Part shown: in pieces, positions 9,180-18,135 of the stretch
Layout: each line of letters begins with the position of its first letter
How positions within the stretch are numbered: the stretch's first letter is position 1
Assembly: GCA_023390555.1 (NCBI GenBank)
Contig: JAEWCQ010000009.1
Location: forward strand, 1-41,754
DNA length: 41,754 nt
Direction: 5' to 3'
Source of the DNA: Bacillota bacterium
GTDB lineage: Bacteria > Bacillota > Clostridia > Lachnospirales > Lachnospiraceae
Translations under genes and position numbers: made by a program
Notes under the pieces: model-generated
Told to the model about the DNA's origin: nothing
The model's input: only the letters and a program-made list of their open reading frames with translations
The model's database searches: none

Positions 9180-9214
9180 ATATTGGGGAACCGCAAAATG
9201 CAGTTCCCCAATAT
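9180..9214 (-). terminator. Strong hairpin after flgE (attenuator or processing site)
   Basis: A perfect 12-bp inverted repeat (ATATTGGGGAAC and its complement) has an 11-base loop that can itself pair partly. It lies about 50 bases after the flgE stop. There is no clear U-run after the stem on either strand, so it is not a classical intrinsic terminator. It may stabilise or delimit the upstream mRNA instead. Confidence 0.5.
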
Positions 9215-9264
9215 CTATTAGCTTTCATGCCATATTTACTTATTTTCCGCCATTATTCCCACGG

Positions 9265-10905
9265 TTAACGCTTCAGGTTGATCAATTCTTCGAGCAATGT
9301 ATCTGAAGTTGTGATCACTCTGGAATTGGCCTGGAATCCTCTCTGTGTTGTGATCATTTCCGTAAATTCAGAGGAAAGATCCACGTTTGACATTTCCAGC
9401 TCACCGGTAGACATCTTGCTTCCGTCTGCCGAAATCTCAACGCCGATTCCATCAAACTCTCCGGAGTTCAGCGTCGTGGTGTAGCAGTTTTCACCGACTT
9501 TTTCCAGACCTGCCGCATTTGCAAACTGTGCAACTGCTATCTGACCCAGAAGCACGGTATTACCGTTGTCATAAGATCCATAGATCTTACCGCTCGTATC
9601 AACGGAAATTCCAGTCAGTGCGCCGAGCTTCTTACCAAGTCCGGTCGTTCCGTCCTTTGCACCTTTATCCATGCTGATGGTTGATGTTCCGCTGTTGTCC
9701 GCGGTCAGACTCTGCGAGAAATCCAATGAAATATTGGAAAACTTTCCGCCCAGCGCAGATGTATTTAATGACACAATTCCGTCTGTATTACCGTTCACCG
9801 AAACAAAGGTTCCATCATCCGCATTGTATTTTAAAGTATAATTAACCGACGTCGCATTGACAGTCGGCGGATCACCAGCCGTAATGCTGTTGATCTGTGC
9901 ACCGGACTGCAGACCGCTGTATATATCCGATATTGCCACGTCATCCGTTGCAACGAAATTACCAGCCGCATTCTTCACATATACCTTTCCGTCAGTATCA
10001 GCCGCATTGATATAGTAATCCGTACCGGAGCCGTTGGAAAATGCATAGTAATTTCCATCGGAACCATCGGTCGACCATTCTGAATTCAAGGTGGCATAAT
10101 TGGTTGCCGTATTGGTTCCTGTTGATCCAAACAACGAAGAAACGTCATTTCCCTCCGCAAGATAGCTTGCAAGAATATTGTTATTATCGGAATCGTAGAT
10201 TCCCTTTAATTCCACCGTATAAGTACCTGTCGTGGAGTCCACTGTCTTGATTCCAAATTTTGCAGTATAGGAATATCCAAGACTGTCATAAAAATTCAAA
10301 TTCATGGTCAGACCGGCATCTGTCGTCAGATCGGTGGAGTTTTTATCCAAAATACCGGTACAAACACCGTTTGTCGTAGCTTCCGGCGAGCTTGTCAGGT
10401 TCTTTTCCTGCATAATGCGAAGTGCAGAAACCGTATCTTTTTTGATACTCGATGTGGTAGCATCCACCTGCCAGCCCATTACGGTATATCCGGTAGAACT
10501 CATACACAGATTACCGGAACCGTCAATATAAAAGGAACCTGCCCGTGTAAACAGATTTTCCGAACCATTGTTTACAATGAAAAAGCTGCTGGAAGATCCA
10601 GCATCGGAAATCTTAATATCAAACGGATTACCGGTTGTCTGTGCGGCACCGGCCGTCGTGATATTCACCGTTGTCGAACCGGTCGTTACACCAAGACCGA
10701 TCTGTTTTGCATTGACACCACCGGATCCGGTGATCGCATTTGCTCCGGATGCTCCCGATATTGTCTGATACATGATTTCACTAAAAGTTACTGAGGATGA
10801 TTTAAAGGCAACCGTATTTACGTTTGCTATGTTGTTACCGATAACATCCATCTTTGTCTGATGTGTCTTAAGTCCGGACACAGCAGAATACATTGATCTC
10901 ATCAT
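9265..10905 (-). CDS. flgE: Flagellar hook protein FlgE
   Basis: The 546-residue protein opens with the rod/hook family N-terminal motif (SMYSAVSGLKTHQTKMDVIGN then NIANVNTVAFKSS) and ends with the matching C-terminal helix (MSNVDLSSEFTEMITTQRGFQ then ANSRVI). FlgE polymerises into the hook and is exported by the type III apparatus encoded nearby. The central region is long and rich in Asp, Ser, Thr and Gly, as expected for the variable surface domain. The start has AGGAGG ten bases upstream. The gene follows flgD and the TIGR02530-type gene in canonical order. Confidence 0.95.
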   Translation of the reverse strand: MMRSMYSAVSGLKTHQTKMDVIGNNIANVNTVAFKSSSVTFSEIMYQTISGASGANAITGSGGVNAKQIGLGVTTGSTTVNITTAGAAQTTGNPFDIKISDAGSSSSFFIVNNGSENLFTRAGSFYIDGSGNLCMSSTGYTVMGWQVDATTSSIKKDTVSALRIMQEKNLTSSPEATTNGVCTGILDKNSTDLTTDAGLTMNLNFYDSLGYSYTAKFGIKTVDSTTGTYTVELKGIYDSDNNNILASYLAEGNDVSSLFGSTGTNTATNYATLNSEWSTDGSDGNYYAFSNGSGTDYYINAADTDGKVYVKNAAGNFVATDDVAISDIYSGLQSGAQINSITAGDPPTVNATSVNYTLKYNADDGTFVSVNGNTDGIVSLNTSALGGKFSNISLDFSQSLTADNSGTSTISMDKGAKDGTTGLGKKLGALTGISVDTSGKIYGSYDNGNTVLLGQIAVAQFANAAGLEKVGENCYTTTLNSGEFDGIGVEISADGSKMSTGELEMSNVDLSSEFTEMITTQRGFQANSRVITTSDTLLEELINLKR

Positions 10906-10984
10906 AATGAAATGACCTCCTAATGCAGCGCCGCATATTATCTTATCTGTCAGTCAAAGATAACCAGCTTCCTATCAGGTCCAG

Positions 10985-11383
10985 CTATGCTATGACAGCG
11001 CCGTCTATATTTGTAAAAATATGATTTTCCGATTCTCCCTGATCTATTGCCGTAACAACCGTCCGATTCGGGACATTTACAATAAATGCAAGAGAATCTA
11101 CCATGACAAGTGATTCCTGAATCCCTTTTTCACTTGCCTGTGTTACTCCCGATTCCAATCGTTCACTCTGTTCATCTGATAACTGGATATTCCGGTTCTC
11201 CATCCGCATAGCCGCATGTTTTGAAAACTTCAACTCCGGAACCGCAGATGCATCCTGTTTCTGCTTTAAGATATCCTCAAACGATATCGCATCCGTTGTC
11301 GTGGATTGAGCGGTATTGCTTTTGTTAAGATACTGGTCCGTTATCTGTTCGATGGATGTGAACTGATTTCCAATCTTGTTCAT
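10985..11383 (-). CDS. Flagellar operon protein of the TIGR02530 type
   Basis: A 132-residue soluble protein whose middle part, FSKHAAMRMENRNIQLSDEQ (residues about 53-72), is a hallmark of the small flagellar operon protein family (TIGR02530) found between flgD and flgE in Firmicutes and spirochaetes. Its molecular role is not established; a link to hook assembly is inferred only from position. The ATG follows GGAG with eight bases spacing, 14 bases after flgD. The first 40 residues are Ser/Thr/Gln-rich and probably disordered. Confidence 0.85.
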   Translation of the reverse strand: MNKIGNQFTSIEQITDQYLNKSNTAQSTTTDAISFEDILKQKQDASAVPELKFSKHAAMRMENRNIQLSDEQSERLESGVTQASEKGIQESLVMVDSLAFIVNVPNRTVVTAIDQGESENHIFTNIDGAVIA

Positions 11384-11397
11384 ATGATCATCTCCAG

Positions 11398-12138
11398 TTA
11401 ACTATCCGTGTCTGTACTGTCTGTGCTATCCGTGCCGTCCGTAGAAGAATCACTGTCCCCGCTGTCCGAAGTTGAGCCGGAACTACTGCTTTCCGCAGCC
11501 TTCTTCAGAACTTCCATCCTTGCTTCGAGTGTCTCGAGTGTCGATACATCATCCGAACTGATAAACTGCTTCTGATAATCCGTTAATGCATCATAGGCTT
11601 CTCTTGCAGCCGTCAACTTTGACTCATCTGAAAGCGTCAGCTTGGAAGAGGTAGGCAATGCGCTGATTGTAGTTGCGAATGTCTTTGCCAGTGTAACTGC
11701 CGTCATATAATCCGAATCTGCTACCGTATCCAGATCGTCTATGGAATACAGTTTGTCATTTACCGAAAGGTATGTACTTCCATTTTCGTGGATGACGTAA
11801 TCCACCTGACCGCTTACATACGATGTCTCTCCTGTTATAGAAGAAGTAACTTTTAAAATAACCTGTTTTCCAACCAGATTATTGGCTTCCATCTGTGTCA
11901 GGGTGTCCTGCATATTCTGAGTTTCCTCTAACTGTGAAAATGTTGCCAGCTGGGATACGTATTCCGTATTATCCATTGGTTCCAACGGATCCTGATATTT
12001 CATCTGTGCAACAAGCAGCTGTAAAAACGCGTCTTTATCGAGCGTATCCCCCGACGAGGATGTTGTTGAGGAGGAAGAGCTAGAGCTTGCGCTGGTATCC
12101 ACCAGTTTTCCATCCTGTACAGCTTGTACAATTGCCAT
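11398..12138 (-). CDS. flgD: Flagellar hook capping protein FlgD with extra C-terminal module
   Basis: Residues 31-150 carry the FlgD core: KDAFLQLLVAQMKYQDPLEP, then EYVSQLATFSQLEETQNM, then the small beta domain. FlgD caps the growing hook. A Ser-rich run (18-29) precedes the core. After the core comes a helical stretch (about 155-214; TLSDESKLTAAREAYDALT then DYQK) that resembles modules of Gram-positive surface proteins. The last 30 residues are a Ser/Asp/Thr repeat tail. At 246 residues it is far longer than the roughly 140-residue Bacillus FlgD. The extra parts are seen directly; what they do is unknown. Confidence 0.93.
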   Translation of the reverse strand: MAIVQAVQDGKLVDTSASSSSSSSTTSSSGDTLDKDAFLQLLVAQMKYQDPLEPMDNTEYVSQLATFSQLEETQNMQDTLTQMEANNLVGKQVILKVTSSITGETSYVSGQVDYVIHENGSTYLSVNDKLYSIDDLDTVADSDYMTAVTLAKTFATTISALPTSSKLTLSDESKLTAAREAYDALTDYQKQFISSDDVSTLETLEARMEVLKKAAESSSSGSTSDSGDSDSSTDGTDSTDSTDTDS

Positions 12139-12152
12139 ATGTATCTCCTTTC

Positions 12153-13664
12153 TTATGCGGTAACATCCATGCTGTTACCATTCTCTTTCATGATTCTTGC
12201 CGCCAGAAGTTCCTCTTCTGTCATAAGCCCGCTCAACTCATCCAGCGTGCCGACCTGAAGATTCCTTCTCCCTGATTTCTGCTGCTGTTCCTCAGAGGCC
12301 TGTTGCTGCCCGCCGGAAGCATTCTGTTCCAGATTTCTTTCGAATTCATGGCTTGCAATTGTCACTTCAATTGCATCTACCTTAATGCCCTGCTGGTTTA
12401 ATGTCTGACGCAAATCTGCCATCTGTGATTCAAGCGCTGCACGTACCGCCTCGCTCTGTGCTGTAAACTGTGCTGTTACGCTTCCTTCTTTTGTAGAGGA
12501 TATCTGTAAATATAATTTACCGAGATTTTCCGGATTCAGCTGCATTTCCACCGAAGTCTTTTCCTGTGATACATGAATCTTTGTAAATTCAGCAATCTGA
12601 TTCAGGATGTCTTCCACATCAACGGCCGTCGTATATGCAGTTGCCGTCTGCGTCTGAAGCGCGATATTATCAGCCGTATTCGCATTTTGGTTTACATTGT
12701 GCAGAATTACTTCCGCATAGTTCACATCAGACGAACGCTGGCTGTTCTTTGAAAAAAGTGAATTATTCTGGCTGCCATTTTCCGAGGTACCACCTGTTTC
12801 GGATTCTTCTGCTGCATCGAGTCCGCCTGACAAACCCTTTGTCTGTGCAGCGTTTTCTTCCGCATCCAGTAAACTACTCTGGTCCTCTGCCTCATCTGCA
12901 GCCGCATTTTGATTTTTAATCAAAATAACATTCTGATTATTTGCTGCCGTATTCTGCGCGCTCTTATCCCCGGTTTGAACAGCGGATGTGTTCGCTGCCT
13001 CATCTGAAATCATCCCAGGATCTTGCGGCTGCTGTGCCGATGCATCTTCCGGAATCATGGACTGCATTCCTTCCGTGTTCGCCATTTGTTCAACCGTCAC
13101 CTGCAGTTCCTGAAGCGATATTCCCAGATCATCTGCAAAATTCTGGGCAATGTCTCCGATTTGCTGCATCATACTTAAGAAGCTGTCGCTCATCAGCAGT
13201 TCACTGACGTCTCCGCTTCCGGTGAGTTCTGCAACAACCTGTGTCAGATTTGCCGGATTCATGAGATCCATTGCCGTGAGCCCCAGTTTTGCCATGGCAT
13301 CTTCCAGCTGTTCATCGGTAACAGAAAGTTCTTTTTTGATAACATCTTTTATCTCATCTTCGACAGTGTCTTCGCTGTCTGCCACCTTATCCCGGATCGT
13401 TGTAGTATCCTGGGTCGCCTGCCGGATTCTTGATGTATCACTGTTTCTTCCAGTATCCTGCTTTACCGTCTCTGCAGACTGGCTGGCTTTCACCTGTGAG
13501 ATATCGTTGGTCGCACTGGAAAAACTCTGCTTACTGCTCTGACTCATCAGACTTGCAAATACAGACTGGTTCTGGTCTGTTTTTTTTGCAGAATCCAAAT
13601 TTCCAGCAGCACTCGTACTTATAGAAAAATTCGCTGCTAAATCGGAAATTTTTGAACTTGTCAC
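12153..13664 (-). CDS. fliK: Flagellar hook-length control protein FliK
   Basis: A 503-residue protein with a long low-complexity N-terminal and middle part rich in Gln, Ser, Ala, Asn and Asp. It ends in a conserved C-terminal FliK domain (about 370-450) with VEMQLNPENLGKLYLQISS and LRQTLNQQGIKVDAIEV. FliK is exported as a molecular ruler and tells FlhB to switch substrate class. The start is GTG with AAGGAGG seven bases upstream. It sits between the MotE/YlxF-like gene and flgD, as in Bacillus. The N-terminal part is not conserved between species. Confidence 0.92.
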   Translation of the reverse strand: MTSSKISDLAANFSISTSAAGNLDSAKKTDQNQSVFASLMSQSSKQSFSSATNDISQVKASQSAETVKQDTGRNSDTSRIRQATQDTTTIRDKVADSEDTVEDEIKDVIKKELSVTDEQLEDAMAKLGLTAMDLMNPANLTQVVAELTGSGDVSELLMSDSFLSMMQQIGDIAQNFADDLGISLQELQVTVEQMANTEGMQSMIPEDASAQQPQDPGMISDEAANTSAVQTGDKSAQNTAANNQNVILIKNQNAAADEAEDQSSLLDAEENAAQTKGLSGGLDAAEESETGGTSENGSQNNSLFSKNSQRSSDVNYAEVILHNVNQNANTADNIALQTQTATAYTTAVDVEDILNQIAEFTKIHVSQEKTSVEMQLNPENLGKLYLQISSTKEGSVTAQFTAQSEAVRAALESQMADLRQTLNQQGIKVDAIEVTIASHEFERNLEQNASGGQQQASEEQQQKSGRRNLQVGTLDELSGLMTEEELLAARIMKENGNSMDVTA

Positions 13665-13693
13665 CTGCTTTCCTCCTTTCTAATTAAAAATAT

Positions 13694-14527
13694 TTATTCT
13701 GAAGGGTTCATGATCTTTGTAATTTTTGCTGCGGTATCCGCATTCATGTTCCCCAGAATATCAGCTCTTGCCTGCGGCTTCATATTTTCCAATATCTTCG
13801 CCACCAGGTCCAGATTATCTGTCATCGTATCAAAGATTGCAGCCGCTTCCTTTGGTTTCATTTTAGAATAGCTGCTGACATAATCTGACAGTTCCGTATC
13901 GGCCTGTTCCTGTTCGACAACCTGCTTATAAAGCTCTTCTGCATTCGCCGGGTCAATACTCTCATAATACTGTTTATATGTATCTATATCGGGTGCCTCA
14001 TCGGAAAAAACAACCTCATTATAAAACTTTTCTTTTTCCGTCTCAAAGGCAGCTTCATCTGCTTCGTATTCCTTCAGCTTCTCTGCCTCGGCTTCCAATT
14101 GTGAAATATATGCATCATCATCGGACTTTCCCTTCTGTGCCTCCTGAAGTTCAAGTTCCAGCTGTTTGATGTAGGCAATGGCCTCATCCAGTGTCTGGTA
14201 TGGGGATTCGGTTTCTGTCTGCAGTTCTCCTGCATCAGCTTCCGGAAGAATCCGGTTCACATAAGGCACATTTTTCAGAATCGGAGACATGACCGTAGAG
14301 CCGAAACCACCTACATCCCATTTGATTAGAAGAACCAATATTGCAAGCCATATCACAACAATTACAAATGTAACAAAAAATACCGCAAATTTCGATCCCT
14401 CTTCCGCATCATCGCCGAGAAGTTCTCCGTTCAGGCCATCCTTTAATCCCTTTTTCTTTTCTTTCTTCAGTGCTTTTTTTCTTGCCTTTTCCGCCTTCTT
14501 GTCTACTCTGTTTTCTTCACCAGCCAT
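13694..14527 (-). CDS. MotE/YlxF-like flagellar coiled-coil protein with MgtE N-domain-like end
   Basis: The product has a basic Lys-rich N-terminus, one membrane segment (about residues 48-70), a long acidic coiled coil (about 107-195) and a C-terminal domain (SKMKPKEAAAIFDTM, NMKPQARADILGNM, NADTAAKI) like the MgtE N-terminal domain. This is the architecture of YlxF in Bacillus and of MotE, a periplasmic helper of stator proteins in some bacteria. It lies between fliJ and fliK as ylxF does. The ATG at 14525-14527 has AGGTGG seven bases upstream and is preferred to the GTG two codons earlier. A stator role is inferred from the family. Confidence 0.8.
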   Translation of the reverse strand: MAGEENRVDKKAEKARKKALKKEKKKGLKDGLNGELLGDDAEEGSKFAVFFVTFVIVVIWLAILVLLIKWDVGGFGSTVMSPILKNVPYVNRILPEADAGELQTETESPYQTLDEAIAYIKQLELELQEAQKGKSDDDAYISQLEAEAEKLKEYEADEAAFETEKEKFYNEVVFSDEAPDIDTYKQYYESIDPANAEELYKQVVEQEQADTELSDYVSSYSKMKPKEAAAIFDTMTDNLDLVAKILENMKPQARADILGNMNADTAAKITKIMNPSE

Positions 14528-14541
14528 TTTCACACCACCTG

Positions 14542-14988
14542 TCAGTCTTTTTCTTTTTGATAACTGTAACTCACCAGTTCATCCACCGCTTTATTTTCTT
14601 CGTACGCGAGCTCCTGCCGGAACTGTTCAAATGCTTTCTCCCGCAATTTTTCATGCGTTTTCCGTTCAATCATCACCTGGTTCAGACGCAGCCTTGCAGC
14701 TTCCATATTCTTTTCTGCGACCTGTACCTGAAGAAGCTGTTCACGCATTGCGGATTTCATAGCGTCAATCGCACGTTTATTTTCCTGAATTCCCTGGATA
14801 TTGATTGTCCCACTTACCAGTTCCTTTGCCTTTTTCTCATATCCAGCTTTCCTTACCAGAATACCCTGAAGTTTCATCTGTTCTTCTCTCAGTTTTGCAT
14901 TTGCCTGACTATAAGAAATTTTGGCCTGATTTTCCAGTTTCAGTTTTATATCGAGTATATTCTGCATCTTATATGCAAACTTCGCCAT
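14542..14988 (-). CDS. fliJ: Flagellar export chaperone/ATPase cofactor FliJ
   Basis: A 148-residue, almost entirely helical and highly charged protein. It begins KFAYKMQNILDIKLKLENQA, as FliJ proteins do, and is followed by a two-stranded coiled coil. FliJ fits in the centre of the FliI hexamer and links it to FlhA. The ATG is 13 bases after fliI with a GGGTG-type site. The sequence is divergent, as usual for FliJ; position and structure support the call. Confidence 0.9.
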   Translation of the reverse strand: MAKFAYKMQNILDIKLKLENQAKISYSQANAKLREEQMKLQGILVRKAGYEKKAKELVSGTINIQGIQENKRAIDAMKSAMREQLLQVQVAEKNMEAARLRLNQVMIERKTHEKLREKAFEQFRQELAYEENKAVDELVSYSYQKEKD

Positions 14989-15001
14989 TTTTTATCACCC
15001 G

Positions 15002-16312
15002 CTAATTTTCAAATATTGCGCGCAGCTGCTGAATGATTTCTTCGAATGTAAATTTTTCATAGATATCCTGACAAAGAAATTGATTTACCGCTTCCATTTT
15101 CTGAATGGCATAGTCAATCTCCCGATTGGAGCCGTTCTTATAGGCACCGATATTGATCAGATCTTCCGCCTCCTGATAAGTTGCAAGTACATTTTTCAGA
15201 CGGCCTGCCACAGCTTTGTGCTCTTTCTCTGTAATCGAACTCATGACACGGGAGATACTCTGCAATACGTCAATTGCCGGATAGTGGTTCTTATGCCCCA
15301 GTTTGCGCGACAACATGATATGTCCGTCTAAAATACTACGCGCTGTATCGGTAATCGGTTCATTGAAATCATCACCGTCCACAAGTACCGTATAAAGCCC
15401 TGTGATAGAACCTTTGTCAGAAGTGCCTGCACGCTCTAAAAGTCTTGGCATCTCGGAATATACACTCGGCGGGTATCCGCGCGTAACCGGCGGTTCTCCC
15501 GAAGCAAGTCCGATTTCCCGTTGCGCCATGGAAAAACGAGTCAGGGAATCCATCATCAGCAGAACATCCTTTCCCTGATCCCGGAAATACTCCGCGATCG
15601 CAGTAGCAGTTTTCGCTGCCTTATTCCTTATCAGTGCCGGTTTATCTGAAGTTGCGACAACGACGACGGAACGTTTCATTCCCTCTTCTCCCAAATCACG
15701 CTCGATAAATTCCCGTACTTCTCTTCCACGCTCTCCGATAAGTGCAATTACATTGATATCCGCTTTTGTATTTCTCGCAAACATACCCAAAAGCGTACTC
15801 TTTCCAACGCCGGAACCGGCAAAAATTCCGATACGCTGTCCTTTTCCGACCGTGATCAGACCATCCACTGCCTTTACGCCAAGTGGCAGTACCTCACTGA
15901 TAATCTCACGCTGCATCGGATCCGGCGGCATTGCTTCAACCGAATATTCTTCCTTCAGATCAAGTGCGTCCACATCCGTCGGGCGCCCGATTCCGTCCAG
16001 CGTATGACCCAGCACCTCATCTCCCACTAAAACAGATAAAGGATGTCCCGTATTCTCTACAACACATCCAACTCCAATCCCCTCGACATTGTCAAAAGGC
16101 ATCAAAAGCAGAAGTTTATCCCGAAAACCAACCACTTCTGCCATCACATATTCATTTTTCGAACGATCTATGATAATCCGGCACAAATCCTTAAGTTTTG
16201 CATCCGGTCCTATCGATTCAATTGTCAATCCGACTACCTTTACTACTTTTCCAAGTCTGGTACAATAGTTCCGGTCTGCCAGTTGTAAATACTTTTCGAA
16301 ATTATCTGTCAC
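15002..16312 (-). CDS. fliI: Flagellar export ATPase FliI
   Basis: A 436-residue F1-type ATPase. Walker A is GSGVGKST at residues 166-173. The Walker B region is LLMMDSLTRFSMAQRE at about 251-266, followed by PPVTRGYPPSVYSEMPRLLE. FliI powers substrate unloading at the export gate with FliH and FliJ, both encoded next to it. The start is GTG with a GAGG site, ten bases after the fliH stop. All catalytic motifs are intact. Confidence 0.98.
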   Translation of the reverse strand: MTDNFEKYLQLADRNYCTRLGKVVKVVGLTIESIGPDAKLKDLCRIIIDRSKNEYVMAEVVGFRDKLLLLMPFDNVEGIGVGCVVENTGHPLSVLVGDEVLGHTLDGIGRPTDVDALDLKEEYSVEAMPPDPMQREIISEVLPLGVKAVDGLITVGKGQRIGIFAGSGVGKSTLLGMFARNTKADINVIALIGERGREVREFIERDLGEEGMKRSVVVVATSDKPALIRNKAAKTATAIAEYFRDQGKDVLLMMDSLTRFSMAQREIGLASGEPPVTRGYPPSVYSEMPRLLERAGTSDKGSITGLYTVLVDGDDFNEPITDTARSILDGHIMLSRKLGHKNHYPAIDVLQSISRVMSSITEKEHKAVAGRLKNVLATYQEAEDLINIGAYKNGSNREIDYAIQKMEAVNQFLCQDIYEKFTFEEIIQQLRAIFEN

Positions 16313-16322
16313 TTTTCCAACC

Positions 16323-17141
16323 TCATGAACACAACGAACGTATATCTTTGATTAGATTTTTCAGTTCGGTATCTATCGTGCAGTCATATACACCAAAGTC
16401 TGTTTCTATCAAGCAGTGTTCCTCTCCGATCACAGCATCCGTGATAATATTCACTGATGATTCTTCGCCAGCTGCCCGAAGGATTTCATCTTTATGCGTT
16501 TCCAGAAATGAGTAGTTACTATGTCCTGCATGTATCAAAAACCGTGTGCAGCTCTCCATTCCCGTCAGCGTCTTTGTAATCAGATACAGCAGAATCTCTC
16601 TTTTGTCCGTAAACTGTATGCGAAAGACCCGTTCCACCACCTGAAGAATCACATCCAAAAGCTGAGGCTCCATCTGTGTCAACTGCTTGTTATACTGCTC
16701 CTCCAGAAAATTTTTACGATCTTCATACTCCTGCTGTTCCCTCTGTAATTCCAGCGCAGCAGCTTCACTGCCATCTGCATATCCCTGCTGTCTGCCAGAT
16801 TCTCTTGCCTGCTCACAAATGGCATCCGCTCTCTGATCGGCTTCCGAAACAATCATTTCCGCCTGCGCTCTAGCCTCCGTAAGAATGCGCTCTGCCTCTT
16901 CCTTTGCCTCCTGCACATAATCCGTCTCAGGCTCCACCAGCTGTTCCATATCCAGCTCCTGTACCGTGATCCCTGCGGTAAAGCCATCTTCGCTCTCGTC
17001 CTGGTCATTTTGTGCCAAAAAGGTACGCCGCAGCTGCTCCAGTTTTTGTTCGACCATCTGATTGGAATTGATCACCCGCATATTCTCAGGTACCGAATTC
17101 ACATAACGCTGTTTATATAGATTAGACAATAATCTCGTCAC
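16323..17141 (-). CDS. fliH: Flagellar export ATPase regulator FliH
   Basis: A 272-residue protein with a variable N-terminus, a long Ala/Glu-rich coiled coil (about residues 75-140) and a C-terminal domain (QLLDVILQVVERVFRIQF, then AVIGEEHCLIETDFGVYDC) typical of FliH/YscL. It holds FliI at the C ring and restrains it. The GTG start at 17139-17141 lies inside the fliG end. A TTG at 17127-17129, giving MSNLYKQRYVN, is an equally plausible start with GGAGG upstream. Either way fliG and fliH overlap, suggesting coupled translation. Confidence 0.92.
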   Translation of the reverse strand: MTRLLSNLYKQRYVNSVPENMRVINSNQMVEQKLEQLRRTFLAQNDQDESEDGFTAGITVQELDMEQLVEPETDYVQEAKEEAERILTEARAQAEMIVSEADQRADAICEQARESGRQQGYADGSEAAALELQREQQEYEDRKNFLEEQYNKQLTQMEPQLLDVILQVVERVFRIQFTDKREILLYLITKTLTGMESCTRFLIHAGHSNYSFLETHKDEILRAAGEESSVNIITDAVIGEEHCLIETDFGVYDCTIDTELKNLIKDIRSLCS

Positions 17142-18135
17142 CTCCGCCTCTTGAAATTACAATCTCCGCGGAGTCTTCCAGTTTACGAATCACACCAACA
17201 ATCTTTTGCTGTGCCTCTTCCACATCCTTCATACGGATAGGTCCCATGAATTCCATATCCTCTTTTATCATCGCAGCAAGACGCTTTGACAGGTTCCTGA
17301 AAATCACACCCTGTACTTCTTCATTTGCACCCTTCAGTGCCACACCCAGATCATTGTTATCGACATCACGCAGTACACGCTGAATCGCTCTGTCATCCAA
17401 AAGAAGAATATCTTCAAATACGAACATCTTCTTACGGATCTCATCTGCCAGTTCAGGCTCTTCAATCTCAAGTGATTCCATAATGTGTTTCTCCGTACCG
17501 CGGTCAACTGTATTCAAAATTTCTACAATCGCATCGACACCGCCAACAATCGTATAATCCTGATTCAGCAGTGAAGAAAGCTTTCTTTCGAGAACACGCT
17601 CCACCTCTTTGATGACATCCGGTGAAGTACGATCCATGGTCGCGATTCTCTTTGCCACATCCGCCTGTTTTTCCGGTGTCAGCGCACCGAGAATCATCGC
17701 AGACTGACTTGCAGACAGATAGGACAATATCATGGCAATCGTCTGAGGATGCTCATCCTGAATAAAGTTCAACACCTGACTTGGATCTGTCTTACGGACG
17801 AACTCAAACGGGCGTACCTGCAACGAAGCAGTAAGTTTCGTAATAACCTCCTGTGCCTTTTCTGCTCCAAGCGCCTTATCCAGCAATTCTTTTGCATATC
17901 CGATACCGCCTTCTGCAATATACTGCTGCGCCAGACAAACCTGATAAAATTCATTTAGTACATCTTCTTTTGTCTGAGGTGACACACTTCTGGTATTCGC
18001 GATTTCAAGAGTCAGCTCTTCTATTTCATCCTCTTTTAAATGTTTAAAAATATTGGCCGACTTTTCCGGTCCCAAGGCAATCAGTAAAATTGCAGCTTTC
18101 TGAATACCATTATACTCCTCTGTGTTCATACGCAC
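17122..18135 (-). CDS. fliG: Flagellar motor switch protein FliG
   Basis: A protein of about 337 residues. The N-terminal part reads QKAAILLIALGPEKSANIFK, the middle part has the EHPQTIAMILSYL motif, and the C-terminal part contains the charged torque-generating region (FVFEDILLLDDRAIQRVLRD). FliG lies on the MS ring and meets the stator. The GTG at 18133-18135 shares a base with the fliF stop (TAGTG) and has GAGGAG eight bases upstream. The ATG six bases further on is an alternative. All conserved parts are present. Confidence 0.97.
   Translation of the reverse strand: MRMNTEEYNGIQKAAILLIALGPEKSANIFKHLKEDEIEELTLEIANTRSVSPQTKEDVLNEFYQVCLAQQYIAEGGIGYAKELLDKALGAEKAQEVITKLTASLQVRPFEFVRKTDPSQVLNFIQDEHPQTIAMILSYLSASQSAMILGALTPEKQADVAKRIATMDRTSPDVIKEVERVLERKLSSLLNQDYTIVGGVDAIVEILNTVDRGTEKHIMESLEIEEPELADEIRKKMFVFEDILLLDDRAIQRVLRDVDNNDLGVALKGANEEVQGVIFRNLSKRLAAMIKEDMEFMGPIRMKDVEEAQQKIVGVIRKLEDSAEIVISRGGGDEIIV

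Larger units (their letters stand above)
8928..9264. other. Intergenic gap between flgE and fliL where flbD-motA-motB would be expected
   Basis: This 337-bp stretch has no credible gene on either strand. The small ORFs seen lack flagellar similarity and good ribosome sites. It contains a perfect 12-bp inverted repeat just after flgE and a sigma-A-like promoter facing fliL. It is AT-rich compared with the flanking genes. In clostridial fla/che operons this place normally holds flbD, motA and motB. Confidence 0.75.

Noticed and set aside
9095..9264. Sigma-D (FliA) promoter in the flgE-fliL gap
   Set aside because: No TAAA-N15-GCCGATAA-like sequence was found; the only good match is of the sigma-A type.
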